Source: Pseudomonas synxantha BG33R (GTDB taxonomy: Bacteria; Pseudomonadota; Gammaproteobacteria; Pseudomonadales; Pseudomonadaceae). From it: DNA of 64,000 nt. The notes under the pieces are model-generated. The model was not told the DNA's origin. It saw only the letters and a list, made by a program, of their open reading frames with translations, and did not search any database. Positions within the stretch are counted from its first letter, which is position 1. Each line of letters begins with the position of its first letter. The position numbers and the translations under genes were made by a program. Below are positions 1 through 10,685 of this stretch, in pieces. The stretch lies in NCBI RefSeq assembly GCF_000263715.2, contig NZ_CM001514.1, positions 4,963,674 through 5,027,673 on the forward strand, given 5' to 3'.

Positions 1-5
1 CGTGC

Positions 6-752
6 TTAGGCAAGCTGTTCGGCCACAGACTCAGGGATGTCGGCATTCGAATACACATTCTGCACATCATCCAGATCTTCAAGCATATCCAGCATCTTCA
101 ACACCTTCTGCGCCCCCTCCAGGTCCAGCTCGGCACTGGTGGTCGGCAGCATCACGATTTCCGCGTCGGTGCCGCTGAAACCAGCGGCTTGCAGGGCATT
201 ACGCACGGCGTAGAAGCTGGCGAACGAGGTAAACACATCGATAGAGCCGTCTTCGTTGGTGACCACGTCGTCGGCGTCCGCCTCCATCGCGGCTTCCATC
301 AGCGCGTCTTCATCGGTGCCAGGCGCGAAGGTGATCTGCCCTTTGCGTTCGAACAGGTAGGCCACCGAACCATCCGTGCCGAGGTTGCCACCGCATTTGC
401 TGAACGCGTGGCGCACGGCTGCGGCGGTGCGGTTGCGGTTATCGGTCATGCACTCGACCATCACCGCCACGCCGCCCGGGCCGTAGCCTTCATAGGTCAG
501 TTCGACCATATCGTCGGTGTCGGCCGCACCGGCACCACGAGCCACGGCGCGGTCAATGATGTCGCGGCTCATGTTGGCACCCAGCGCCTTGTCCAGCGCC
601 AGGCGCAGACGCGGGTTGGAGCCCGGGTCACCGCCGCCCTGACGGGCTGCGACGGTCAGTTCGCGAATCCACTTGGTGAAGATCTTGCCCTTCTTGGCAT
701 CCTGACGCTCTTTGCGGTGCTTGATGTTCGCCCACTTGGAATGGCCAGCCAT
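6..752 (-). CDS. yebC: YebC/PmpR family regulator
   Basis: A 248-residue YebC/TACO1 family protein, the usual family length. It begins with the diagnostic [14 protein letters not shown] segment, so the start at 752 is preferred over a 24-codon upstream extension. In P. aeruginosa the orthologue PmpR was described as a DNA-binding repressor of quinolone signalling; other family members act on translation, so its molecular role is not settled by sequence. The N-terminal half is basic and the C-terminal half acidic (EEDGS, DLEGAQ, EDLDD), as in the three-domain YebC fold. It lies downstream of aspS on the same strand with a 136-bp gap that contains two hairpins, so it may have its own promoter. 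In many genomes it precedes ruvC, which would lie outside the left edge. Confidence 0.96.
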   Translation of the reverse strand: MAGHSKWANIKHRKERQDAKKGKIFTKWIRELTVAARQGGGDPGSNPRLRLALDKALGANMSRDIIDRAVARGAGAADTDDMVELTYEGYGPGGVAVMVECMTDNRNRTAAAVRHAFSKCGGNLGTDGSVAYLFERKGQITFAPGTDEDALMEAAMEADADDVVTNEDGSIDVFTSFASFYAVRNALQAAGFSGTDAEIVMLPTTSAELDLEGAQKVLKMLDMLEDLDDVQNVYSNADIPESVAEQLA

Positions 753-786
753 AACACAACTCCGAAATTCTCTAGAAACCTTATCA

Positions 787-806
787 ATCCCGCCCCCGGC
801 GGGATT
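787..806. other. Short GC-rich hairpin upstream of yebC
   Basis: A 9-bp perfect inverted repeat (AATCCCGCC / GGCGGGATT) with a very small loop lies just before yebC. No T-run follows it on the minus strand, so it does not look like a terminator. It could affect the yebC leader. Function unknown. Confidence 0.35.
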
Positions 807-822
807 TCCCTCTTTTAAACGC

Positions 823-848
823 AAAGGCGCATCCGAAGATGCGCCTTT
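823..848. terminator. Intrinsic terminator after aspS
   Basis: An 11-bp perfect stem, AAAGGCGCATC / GATGCGCCTTT, with a CGAA tetraloop (TTCG read on the minus strand). It lies 41 bp beyond the aspS stop codon. The A/T ends flank the stem on both strands, so it could work in either direction, but only aspS runs into it. Confidence 0.75.
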
Positions 849-888
849 TTGACTGCGTACAACCTTATCGCGCTTTCACGCTGCAGCC

Positions 889-2664
<1,776 letters not shown>

Positions 2665-2772
2665 GGTCGTGGTTTCACTTCTCGTAATTCGAAATTCGGT
2701 GGCAGGCCCGCCTCGTCACCGTACATTAAAGCAGGGGACGGATAATGCAGGAGCCTGCGCGTAGAGTTCAAC

Positions 2773-2994
2773 TCAGTCTGCTTTGTCGCCGCCGGCCAGG
2801 TTCTTCTTGGCACCGGTCTTGAAATCAGTCTCGTACCAGCCGCTGCCGCTCAGGCGGAAGCCCGGCATGGACAACATCTTCTTCAACTCAGGTGCCTGGC
2901 AGGCAGGGCAATCGACCAGCGGCGCTGCGCTGATCTTCTGAATGGCTTCCAACTGGTGACCACAGGAAGCGCATTGATAGTCGTACATGGGCAT
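2773..2994 (-). CDS. FmdB-type zinc ribbon protein
   Basis: A 73-residue protein beginning MPMYDYQCASCGHQLEAIQK and carrying two CxxC knuckles (CASC at residues 8-11 and CPAC at 29-32), the hallmark of the FmdB/CxxC_CXXC_SSSS zinc-ribbon family. Family members are small putative regulatory or zinc-binding proteins without an established reaction. The C-terminal part contains the family's GSGWYETDFK stretch. It sits about 110 bp upstream of aspS on the same strand, an arrangement common in pseudomonads, and may be cotranscribed with it. The start fits the family's MP.YDY.C opening. Confidence 0.93.
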   Translation of the reverse strand: MPMYDYQCASCGHQLEAIQKISAAPLVDCPACQAPELKKMLSMPGFRLSGSGWYETDFKTGAKKNLAGGDKAD

Positions 2995-3164
2995 GGAGAT
3001 GTCTCGGCGATCAGATCGTTACAGCGCCACGCCCTGCCCTGTGCATAAAGCCCCGGCATGCGCAGCAAAGCGCGGGATTATATCTGGTAAATCGACACAG
3101 CGCAGCCGGCTTTCTGCCCCGGGGCCGGCCCACAAGGATGAAGGCCGGGCCCAGGGCCGCCGAG

Positions 3165-3518
3165 CTACGACGCGAAGGTGCCCTCAGCGGCGGGAGCAAC
3201 CCGGCCCTTGAGCACGTGAACCACGCACACCACCCTCACCAGCCCACTGAAGTTCTTCACGCCTCCGTAACGCAGATGCACTTCCCGATCGACATAGGAC
3301 AACAAGGCACTGACCGAACAGGCATTGATCCTGGCGATCTCCGTCAGGATGTTCCAGTAGATCTGCTCAAGCCGCAGGCAGGTCGAAAACCCATTGAGCC
3401 TGACCGACCGCGACAACGGCTTGGCCAGTCCCATATCGAACCCTTTTGCAAAAGGGTCGACCTTTATCTTGTGAAAACCACAGGTTTCCATCACTCCTTT
3501 ACCCATTCCACGTGACAT
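3165..3518 (-). CDS. Ribbon-helix-helix domain protein
   Basis: A protein of about 117 residues containing a stretch that fits the RHH_4 ribbon-helix-helix fold: SRSVRLNGFSTCLRLEQIYW, then an ILTEIARINACSVSALLSYVD helix pair. Such proteins are usually dimeric DNA-binding factors. The ATG at 3518 is chosen because a GGAG lies 10 bases upstream; an ATG at 3551 and others at 3506 and 3491 are possible. The C-terminal tail (GRVAPAAEGTFAS) looks non-conserved. It lies between the zinc-ribbon gene and dps, all on the minus strand but with gaps over 150 bp, so it is probably a separate transcript. The target is unknown. Confidence 0.8.
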   Translation of the reverse strand: MSRGMGKGVMETCGFHKIKVDPFAKGFDMGLAKPLSRSVRLNGFSTCLRLEQIYWNILTEIARINACSVSALLSYVDREVHLRYGGVKNFSGLVRVVCVVHVLKGRVAPAAEGTFAS

Positions 3519-3664
3519 ACACCCGACACTCCATTGCCAAACAGCAGCCAATGGGCTTCTCCCATTGAACGATGGGCCTATAAAACAGCACCCAGCGTGC
3601 AGCAGCCAGAAGACGGGGAGTCGTTAGTCGTAGGACAACGCCAGGAAGCGCAGGGAAACAAGCA

Positions 3665-3687
3665 GGCAGCGCTGAAACAGCGCCGCC
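3665..3687. terminator. Possible terminator after dps
   Basis: A stem of GGCAGCGCTG against CAGCGCCGCC with an AAA loop and one mismatch lies 13 bp past the dps-like stop codon. On the minus strand it is followed by CTGCTTGTTTCCC, a poor T-run, so termination is plausible but not certain. Confidence 0.35.
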
Positions 3688-3699
3688 CGGGTTCGACAG

Positions 3700-4173
3700 T
3701 TACTGGTTTTCGAGCAGCGAACGCAGCATCCACGCGGTTTTCTCGTGTACCTGCATACGCTGGGTCAACAGGTCGGCCGTCGGCTCATCGCTGACCTTGT
3801 CCAGCAGCGGGAAGATGCCTCGCGCGGTACGCGTAACCGCTTCCTGACCGGCCACCAGTTGCTTGATCATCTCTTCGGCGCTCGGCACACCCTCCTCTTC
3901 CTTGATCGAAGACAGGCGGGCGTAGATCGAATAGGCGCCCGGTGCCGGGAAGCCCAGGGCACGGATGCGCTCGGCAATGGAGTCCACCGCCAGCGCCAAT
4001 TCGTTGTACTGCTCCTCGAACATCAAGTGCAGCGTACGAAACATGGGGCCTGTGACGTTCCAATGAAAGTTGTGGGTCTTCAGATACAGAACATAGGTAT
4101 CGGACAGCAGTCGTGAAAGTCCGTCGACGATGGACTTACGGTCTTCTTCACTGATACCAATATCGATTGCCAT
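3700..4173 (-). CDS. Dps-family ferritin-like protein
   Basis: A 157-residue ferritin-like protein of the DNA-starvation/stationary-phase protection family. Dps dodecamers oxidise Fe(II) with hydrogen peroxide and store it as a mineral, protecting DNA. The ferroxidase signature is visible: [16 protein letters not shown] at residues 34-49, then [19 protein letters not shown], giving conserved His37, His49, Glu53/54 and Asp64. The start at 4173 is preferred over an upstream ATG at 4203 because AAGGGG lies 6 bases before it. No long basic N-terminal tail is present, so DNA binding is not evident from sequence. The gene is flanked by non-coding DNA and probably forms a single transcript. Confidence 0.93.
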   Translation of the reverse strand: MAIDIGISEEDRKSIVDGLSRLLSDTYVLYLKTHNFHWNVTGPMFRTLHLMFEEQYNELALAVDSIAERIRALGFPAPGAYSIYARLSSIKEEEGVPSAEEMIKQLVAGQEAVTRTARGIFPLLDKVSDEPTADLLTQRMQVHEKTAWMLRSLLENQ

Positions 4174-4601
4174 GTTTTTCCCCTTCAATTGACGAGTATT
4201 CATTGATCAGGTGCAGGACCACTCTAGCAAGAGAGCGAGCCGCATGCAGCCCGTCACACCCAGGCGACCTGCGGCAAATCGCCCCGCATCGCTTGCAACT
4301 CGCGAATTGGCAAGCCTTTTTAGCCGTAGGAACGGTCTCGCAACGCCCGCCAAAAAATCCTGCACCTGTCTAGGACAAGCGTTTGCCGCACAAATGCCGT
4401 TGCCGTCGCAACACCCCGAAATGCTTGATTTGAGTAGGCACAGCCTTTGCTGTTAAATAGACGCCGTGTGGCTGCCGTTTATTCCTGCGGCACTTCACAT
4501 AGGCTGATACCCGCGCACGTGCTCAACGCCTCCCATTGTTCAGAAGCGAACCGTGCCAGTCAGCTCTTCCTTGTGATCCGTCTTAACGTGAGTTAATCAA
4601 A
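4174..4601. other. 428-bp non-coding region between dps and the cold-shock gene
   Basis: Divergent promoter region. No convincing gene is present; open frames here lack ribosome sites and family motifs. A weak sigma-70 candidate for the rightward gene is TTGAGT (4430-4435), 17 bp, TTAAAT (4453-4458). It would leave a leader of about 135 bases, and long leaders are typical of cold-shock genes. There is no obvious strong promoter for dps. Confidence 0.4.
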
Positions 4602-5204
4602 ATGTTGAAAATCGTCCACCTGCTAACGGGCGTTGCAGCTTTGCTGCTGTCCTTTATCCCGAGCCTGCAGCCTGAAAGCCTGCCCTACCTGCAACAACAT
4701 GACGCTCTGTACCTGGCCTTGTTCGGCCTTCTTAACCTGACGCTCGCACCGGTAATCCCTTACTGGAACAAAGGCACGCGTCATCAACTGCAAAACCTGG
4801 TCAGTGCGCTGCTGGTGCTGACTGTTGTTGTTCAAACCCTCACCCTTTTGGCGCCTATGCCTGAAGTGGGTGGCCATCCGGCTATCCTGCTCAGCCTGGT
4901 GATTGCTGTGGTTGCCATTGTTCTTCACCTGGCCATCAGCTTCTACCGTTCGTCTCCGGCGGCCGCGTCGCAAAACTACGACATGACCAACCGGGATACC
5001 GGTACCGTCAAGTGGTTCAACACCTCCAAAGGCTTCGGCTTCATTTCCCGCGATTCGGGCGACGATATCTTCGTCCACTTCCGGGCTATCCGTGGCGAAG
5101 GCCATCGCGTGCTGGTCGAAGGCCAGCGCGTGGAGTTCTCGGTGATGAACCGTGACAAGGGCCTGCAAGCCGAAGACGTCATCGCTGCCCTGCCGCGTCG
5201 CTGA
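4602..5204 (+). CDS. Membrane protein with C-terminal cold-shock domain
   Basis: A 200-residue protein with two parts. Residues 1-115 contain about four hydrophobic segments (near 4-22, 35-54, 64-84 and 93-114). Residues 132-200 form a complete CspA-type cold-shock domain with KWFN, the RNP1 motif KGFGFI and the RNP2 motif DIFVHF. The domain binds single-stranded nucleic acid, and the layout predicts an RNA-binding domain tethered to the inner membrane. An internal ATG (codon 128, [13 protein letters not shown]) would give a 73-residue stand-alone CspA, but no ribosome site precedes it. P. aeruginosa appears to have the same gene in the same neighbourhood. A strong terminator follows. Confidence 0.88.
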   Translation: MLKIVHLLTGVAALLLSFIPSLQPESLPYLQQHDALYLALFGLLNLTLAPVIPYWNKGTRHQLQNLVSALLVLTVVVQTLTLLAPMPEVGGHPAILLSLVIAVVAIVLHLAISFYRSSPAAASQNYDMTNRDTGTVKWFNTSKGFGFISRDSGDDIFVHFRAIRGEGHRVLVEGQRVEFSVMNRDKGLQAEDVIAALPRR

Positions 5205-5222
5205 TCCCAAGCCTTCGCAGCA

Positions 5223-5262
5223 AAAAAACCGCGATCCGGCGTTGGCTGGATCGCGGTTTTTT
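5223..5262. terminator. Bidirectional terminator
   Basis: A 15-bp perfect stem, AAAAAACCGCGATCC / GGATCGCGGTTTTTT, with a 10-base loop. It lies between the convergent cold-shock gene and slyX, and A/T runs on both sides allow it to serve both. Confidence 0.9.
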
Positions 5263-5276
5263 ATGGCCTGTGCATT

Positions 5277-5483
5277 TCAATAGTGCGGCGGCGGTGCTTC
5301 TTCTTCAGATGACTCGAACTGACCGCCCATTTCTTCCTGGCGCTTGAGCAAGGCCGTCATTTGCAATTGCAGGCGTTCAACCGCCCGCTGCTGTGTGACC
5401 AGGATGTCGTTGAGGGTCTCGATGGTGTCGTCCTGGAAGGCCAGGCGGCTTTCCAGGTCGGTAACGCGCTCTTGCAGGTCCAT
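5277..5483 (-). CDS. slyX: SlyX family protein
   Basis: A 68-residue coiled-coil protein of the SlyX family, with the heptad-rich core [19 protein letters not shown] and a proline-rich C-terminal tail ending PPPHY, which is typical of the family. The biochemical function is unknown. It starts 3 bp after the stop codon of the HIT gene at 5487, so the two are almost certainly one transcript. A shared terminator lies just beyond its stop. Confidence 0.94.
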   Translation of the reverse strand: MDLQERVTDLESRLAFQDDTIETLNDILVTQQRAVERLQLQMTALLKRQEEMGGQFESSEEEAPPPHY

Positions 5484-5486
5484 GAT

Positions 5487-5912
5487 TCAGTCCTGGGTAA
5501 AGATGAAGTCGGCAGGCAACAGCGCACGCAATCGAGCGCGAATCGCCGCCACTTGCTCTTGGGTATAGGGCCGGGCCGGGTGCTTGCCCCACACCGGTGC
5601 CGGCCAGGCGGCGTCATCGCGTTTGCGCACAATCACATGCACGTGTAATTGGCTGACGACGTTACCCAGCGCACCGATGTTCATCTTGTCAGCGGCCAGC
5701 CCCTCGTTAAGCAGTTGCGCCAGGGCCGTTGTTTCTTGCCACAAGGTTTGTTGATCTGCGACATCCAGTTGAAACACTTCGCTGATACCGTCGATGCGTG
5801 GCACCAGAATGAACCAGGGGTAATTGGCGTCATTGGACATTAGCAGGCGACAGAGCGGGAAGTCCCCAATGGCCAAGGTGTCTTGTTGCAGGCGTTGATC
5901 TAAGGCGAACAC
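5487..5912 (-). CDS. HIT family hydrolase
   Basis: A 141-residue histidine-triad protein, probably a nucleotide phosphate hydrolase or transferase. The motif region reads QLHVHVIVRKRDDAAWP near residues 95-111, so the third histidine of the HxHxH signature is isoleucine; the central catalytic histidine is kept. The N-terminal FPLCRLLMSNDANYPWFILVPR is typical of the proteobacterial subfamily. The start is GTG at 5912 because GGAG lies 7 bases upstream and family proteins begin (M/V)FALD; the frame remains open another 70 codons upstream but without family similarity. It is the first gene of an operon with slyX. Confidence 0.9.
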   Translation of the reverse strand: MFALDQRLQQDTLAIGDFPLCRLLMSNDANYPWFILVPRIDGISEVFQLDVADQQTLWQETTALAQLLNEGLAADKMNIGALGNVVSQLHVHVIVRKRDDAAWPAPVWGKHPARPYTQEQVAAIRARLRALLPADFIFTQD

Positions 5913-6652
5913 GTGGACACTCCGTTCGGCAGGTCGGGACAGGCGCCCAGCATACCTTTGAACGCCCAAGGCTTCACGGCCAATCCTGGCACTGTTGAGG
6001 CAGGCGGGTAAAAAATGCACCTTTTGGAGGCAGAAAAACAGTTGATCTACGCTAGACCGGGCCTTTACGGCACGCACCAAAATGACCCATTCGTGCGTCA
6101 AAGGGATCCGCCAATTACCCACTGATGGGGGTGAACCGGTAACGTTTTACCCAAGTGAAGGTTTTGCGCGGCACCCGACAGTGGTAACACCCTGGACGTC
6201 AAGCCCAAACCAAACGGCGTAAGAGGCCCGTGCTTATGCGGTTTTTACATTCCCATCACGTTTTTCACGAAAAAATGACATTCGGTCGCAGGTTTGAGCA
6301 CGCTTGTTGCATTCACCCCCGTATCGTCGGCAACGGCACCCGTTTGGAAGCAGGTGTTTCGCGATAAAAGTAGTGGCGTTTCAGTGTGTATCAAGGAAGT
6401 GTTCAAACTTTGAAAGAAGTCTGAAAACAGCATTGAAGTTGTCAGCCTGGATACATTTTGGGCTGTGAATTTGCGACATGGATCTAGCGATTTACGACAG
6501 CCTCGTAAAGAAGCTGAAAGGATAATTGAGTAAGTATCGTCAATAGAGCCTGCGTGAGATAACTTTGCGCCGGCACAAAAAGAAAGAGCCGCCCAGATAA
6601 AAATACAGGTGGGACGGCAGTACTCTTCCTAAAACCAAAGGAGCAAATCACG
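5913..6652. other. 740-bp non-coding region upstream of the porin
   Basis: Divergent control region between the HIT/slyX operon and the porin gene. It is AT-richer than its surroundings, and I see no credible gene in it. Near the porin start there is a GCCGCCCA / TGGGACGGC stem with one bulge (6588-6618) and an A-rich AAAAAGAA patch (about 6578-6585), which fits the AANAANAA pattern of Hfq/Crc targets but is not at the start codon. The long leader is consistent with the heavy regulation known for OprD-type porins. Confidence 0.4.
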
Positions 6653-7951
6653 ATGCGCGTGATGAAGTGGAGCATGATCGCCCTGGCTGTTTCAGCAGGC
6701 ACCTCGCAGTTCGCAATGGCGTCCGCCCAGGACGATTCCAAGGGCTTTGTTGAAGACAGTACTTTCAGCATCAATACTCGCGCTCTGTACTTCAGCCGCG
6801 ACTTCCGTAATGAGCCAGGGGGCGGTTACAGCACCGTCAACGGCAAGCGTAAAAGCCGCGCCGAAGAAACCGGCCTGGGCTTCAATGCCCTGTACGAATC
6901 CGGCTTCACCCAGGGCACCATCGGTGTCGGTGTGGACGTGATCGGCCTGATGGGCCTCAAGCTCGACAGCGGCAAGGGTCGCGCCGGCACGGGTCTGTTC
7001 CCTACCGGTTCCGACGGTCGCTCCCAGGACGACTACTCCAAAGGCGGCGGCGCAGTTAAGTTCCGCATCTCCAATACCGTGTTGAAAGTGGGTGACCAAT
7101 ACACCACCGCACCGGTGTTCGCCTCTGATGACAGCCGTCTGTTGCCGGAGCTGCCACAAGGTATCTCGATCACCAGCAACGAGATCAAGGGCCTGAAGCT
7201 TGAGGGCGGCCACTTCACCTCAAGCGTCGCGCAGGCGCAGACCTACCACGACAGCCTGGGCCTGACCAAAACCGACTTTGTCGGCGGCGTCTATGCCTTC
7301 ACTCCAGAAGTCACCGGTAGCCTGTACTACGCGAAAACCGAAGATTACTTCCGCAAGTACTACAGCAACCTGAACTGGACCCACGCCCTGAGCGATGACC
7401 AGTCGTTCGCGCTGGACTTCAACATCTACGACACCAAGAGCGATGGCGCCGGCCTGCAACGTGCAGAGAAGGATGGCGTGACCAAGCTCGACAACCGCGC
7501 GTTCAGCTTGCAGGGTGCCTACACCATCGGCGCACACACCTTCACCCTGGCAGCCCAGAAGGTTACCGGTGACGGCGACTACGGCTACGGCGTAGACGGC
7601 GGCGGCACGGTGTTCCTGGCCAACTCCATCGCCCGTTCCGACTTCAACGCCGAAGGCGAGAAGTCCTACCAGGCGCGCTATGACATCAACATGGCAACCT
7701 TCGGCATTCCTGGCCTGAGCTTCATGACGCGTTACGTTACCGGTAGCGGCGCCAACACCGGCACTACCAGCAACGGCAAAGAATGGGAACGCGACATCGA
7801 AGCCAAGTACGTGATCCAGAGCGGCCCGGCAAAAAACCTGAGCCTGCGCCTGCGTCAAGCGACTTATCGTTCCGGGGATGGCGTTTACTACGGTTCGCCG
7901 TCGATCGACGAGCTGCGTCTGATCGCGAACTACCCGCTGAACATCTTGTAA
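6653..7951 (+). CDS. OprD family outer-membrane porin
   Basis: A 432-residue outer-membrane protein of the OprD family, specific channels for basic amino acids, carboxylates or other small nutrients. A signal peptide occupies about residues 1-25 (cleavage near AMASA-QDDS). Family signatures include SKGFVEDS at the mature N terminus, ESGFTQGTIGVGVD, the DDYSKGGGAVKFR segment, and the C-terminal KYVIQSGPAKNLSLRLRQATYRS with a final strand ending NYPLNIL. A GGAG lies 9 bases before the ATG. The neighbours (slyX, HIT, cold-shock, dps, aspS, yebC) match, from memory, those of P. aeruginosa oprD, but the substrate class cannot be set from sequence and OprE/OprQ-like branches are possible. Confidence 0.93.
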   Translation: MRVMKWSMIALAVSAGTSQFAMASAQDDSKGFVEDSTFSINTRALYFSRDFRNEPGGGYSTVNGKRKSRAEETGLGFNALYESGFTQGTIGVGVDVIGLMGLKLDSGKGRAGTGLFPTGSDGRSQDDYSKGGGAVKFRISNTVLKVGDQYTTAPVFASDDSRLLPELPQGISITSNEIKGLKLEGGHFTSSVAQAQTYHDSLGLTKTDFVGGVYAFTPEVTGSLYYAKTEDYFRKYYSNLNWTHALSDDQSFALDFNIYDTKSDGAGLQRAEKDGVTKLDNRAFSLQGAYTIGAHTFTLAAQKVTGDGDYGYGVDGGGTVFLANSIARSDFNAEGEKSYQARYDINMATFGIPGLSFMTRYVTGSGANTGTTSNGKEWERDIEAKYVIQSGPAKNLSLRLRQATYRSGDGVYYGSPSIDELRLIANYPLNIL

Positions 7952-7996
7952 TTGCCGGTTTAATTACAACGATGGCTTGAGGCTTCGGCCTTAAAC

Positions 7997-8036
7997 AAAA
8001 AGCCGCTCCTCTGTTTAAACAGGGAGCGGCTTTTTT
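7997..8036. terminator. Bidirectional terminator
   Basis: Stem AAAAGCCGCTCC / GGAGCGGCTTTT with the self-complementary sequence CTGTTTAAACAG in the loop, followed by a T6 run. It lies between the porin and the convergent MscS gene. Confidence 0.85.
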
Positions 8037-8133
8037 ATTGCAGTTTTATTTCAACCAGCAAAACAACTAGCAAGCTAAGTAACTAGTTTATCAAAGCTGA
8101 CCTTTCGGCCAACTTCGATAGCAGTACGCCAAG

Positions 8134-8976
8134 TTATTTCGGCGCACTTTCCTGCATCACGCGAATAACCCGTTGTGGGAACGGAATATCAATCCCTGCC
8201 GCTTTCAAACGGTCACGTGCCAGTTCATTAAACATAAACACCACGTCCCAATAATCCGGGGTATTGGTCCAGCAGCGCAGCGAAACGGTGATGGAGCTGT
8301 CGCCCAGGGTCGATACCACCGCTACAGGCGCAGGATCAGCCAGCACGCGTGGGTCTTTGGCCAGCTCCAGCAACACTTCACGGGCTTTTTGCAGGTCGGC
8401 CTCATAGTCCACGCCTACATCAAACACTACTTTGCGGGTTGGCTGGCGGTTGGTGTTGGTGATGATGCCATTGGACAGGATGCCGTTCGGCACGATCACT
8501 GTCTTGTTGTCACCGGTACGGATCACCGTGTGGAAGATCTGGATGCTATCGACGGTACCCGAGGTGCCCTGGGCTTCGATCCAGTCACCGATGCGGAACG
8601 GACGGAACAGCAGAATCAGCACACCACCAGCGAAGTTCGCCAGGCTGCCCTGCAATGCCAGGCCGATCGCCAGGGTTGCCGCACCGATGGCGGCGACGAA
8701 CGAGGTGGTTGCCACGCCGATCATCGAGGCCACGCTGACGATCAGCATGACTTTCAGCGCAATGTTCGCCAGGCTGGTGACGAAGTGCTGCAGCGCCAGG
8801 TCGGCGTTGCGCACGGCCAGCAAACGGCCTACGCGATGGGTAAAGACATTGATCAGCCACCAGCCAATGGCCAGGGTGATCACTGCCAGCAATACCCGGC
8901 TGCCATATTCCATGATCATGGGGATCCAAGACTGAGAGGTCTTGATCAGGTGATCCATTTCAGCGTTCAAATCCAT
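8134..8976 (-). CDS. Small-conductance mechanosensitive channel (MscS)
   Basis: A 280-residue MscS-type channel that opens on membrane tension to release solutes during hypo-osmotic shock. Three transmembrane segments lie in the first 130 residues. The pore-lining TM3 shows the Ala/Gly-rich packing pattern VAAIGAATLAIGLALQGSLA, followed by the NFAGGVLILLFRPFRIGDWIE beta-domain signature. The length matches E. coli MscS (286). GGAGA lies 6 bases before the ATG. It is a single gene, convergent with the porin. Confidence 0.95.
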   Translation of the reverse strand: MDLNAEMDHLIKTSQSWIPMIMEYGSRVLLAVITLAIGWWLINVFTHRVGRLLAVRNADLALQHFVTSLANIALKVMLIVSVASMIGVATTSFVAAIGAATLAIGLALQGSLANFAGGVLILLFRPFRIGDWIEAQGTSGTVDSIQIFHTVIRTGDNKTVIVPNGILSNGIITNTNRQPTRKVVFDVGVDYEADLQKAREVLLELAKDPRVLADPAPVAVVSTLGDSSITVSLRCWTNTPDYWDVVFMFNELARDRLKAAGIDIPFPQRVIRVMQESAPK

Positions 8977-9026
8977 CTACTTTCTCCTGTGGTGCGGCGA
9001 TAGGGCTCTATTGACTGCCTGAAAAC

Positions 9027-9054
9027 GCAATTGAGCCCCGAAGGGCTCAATTGC
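9027..9054. terminator. Terminator after yajQ
   Basis: A 12-bp perfect stem, GCAATTGAGCCC / GGGCTCAATTGC, with a CGAA tetraloop (TTCG on the minus strand), followed on that strand by GTTTTC. It lies 59 bp beyond the yajQ stop. Confidence 0.75.
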
Positions 9055-9112
9055 AGGCACTGATTCTGGGGCGTGGGACGTCAAAAATACCCACAGGTTC
9101 CCCAGAGTGCCA

Positions 9113-9598
9113 TCAGTCGCGGAAGTTATTGAACTGCAGCGGCATATCGAAAGTCTTGGCACGCAGGGCCGCGATGGCCTCTTGCAGATCATCGCGCTTC
9201 TTGCCGGTGACGCGAACCTGCTCGCCCTGAATGGCGGCCTGGACCTTGAGCTTGGCGTCCTTGATGTGGGCGACGATCTTCTTCGCCAGTTCCTTGTCGA
9301 TGCCTTCCTTGAGCACGGCTTCCTGCTTCATCAGCTTGCCGGAAGCATAGGCGTCCTTGACTTCAAGGCACTGCACGTCGATCTTGCGCTTGACCAGGGC
9401 CAGCTTGAGGATCTCGATCATCGCTTCCAGCTGGAAATCGGCTTCAGCGGTCAGGTTGACGGTCAGTTCCTTTTCCTTGAATTCGAAGCTGCCCTTGCCT
9501 TTCAGGTCATAGCGACGGTCCAGTTCCTTGACGGCGTTCTCGACGGCGTTGGTGACTTCGTGTTTGTCCAGTTCAGATACCACGTCGAACGAAGGCAT
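9113..9598 (-). CDS. yajQ: YajQ family nucleotide-binding protein
   Basis: A 161-residue YajQ protein, full family length. The opening [26 protein letters not shown] and the closing [12 protein letters not shown] are diagnostic. Members in Xanthomonas and Pseudomonas bind cyclic di-GMP and act as effectors that influence transcription; the E. coli protein binds nucleotides. TGGAGA precedes the ATG by 6 bases. It is divergent from panE with a gap of about 120 bp, so the two promoters share that interval. Confidence 0.96.
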   Translation of the reverse strand: MPSFDVVSELDKHEVTNAVENAVKELDRRYDLKGKGSFEFKEKELTVNLTAEADFQLEAMIEILKLALVKRKIDVQCLEVKDAYASGKLMKQEAVLKEGIDKELAKKIVAHIKDAKLKVQAAIQGEQVRVTGKKRDDLQEAIAALRAKTFDMPLQFNNFRD

Positions 9599-9616
9599 GT
9601 GATTTCTCCAATATAA

Positions 9617-10639
<1,023 letters not shown>

Positions 10640-10685
10640 GGCACGCGCTACCCTGCCTACCTGTCTATCACCTGGGAAAACCCTG

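Noticed and set aside
4211..4456. Short open frame between dps and the cold-shock gene
   Set aside because: No ribosome site or family similarity, and it covers the likely promoter.
6245..6433. Short minus-strand open frame upstream of the porin
   Set aside because: No ribosome site, lies in the AT-rich control region, composition not gene-like.
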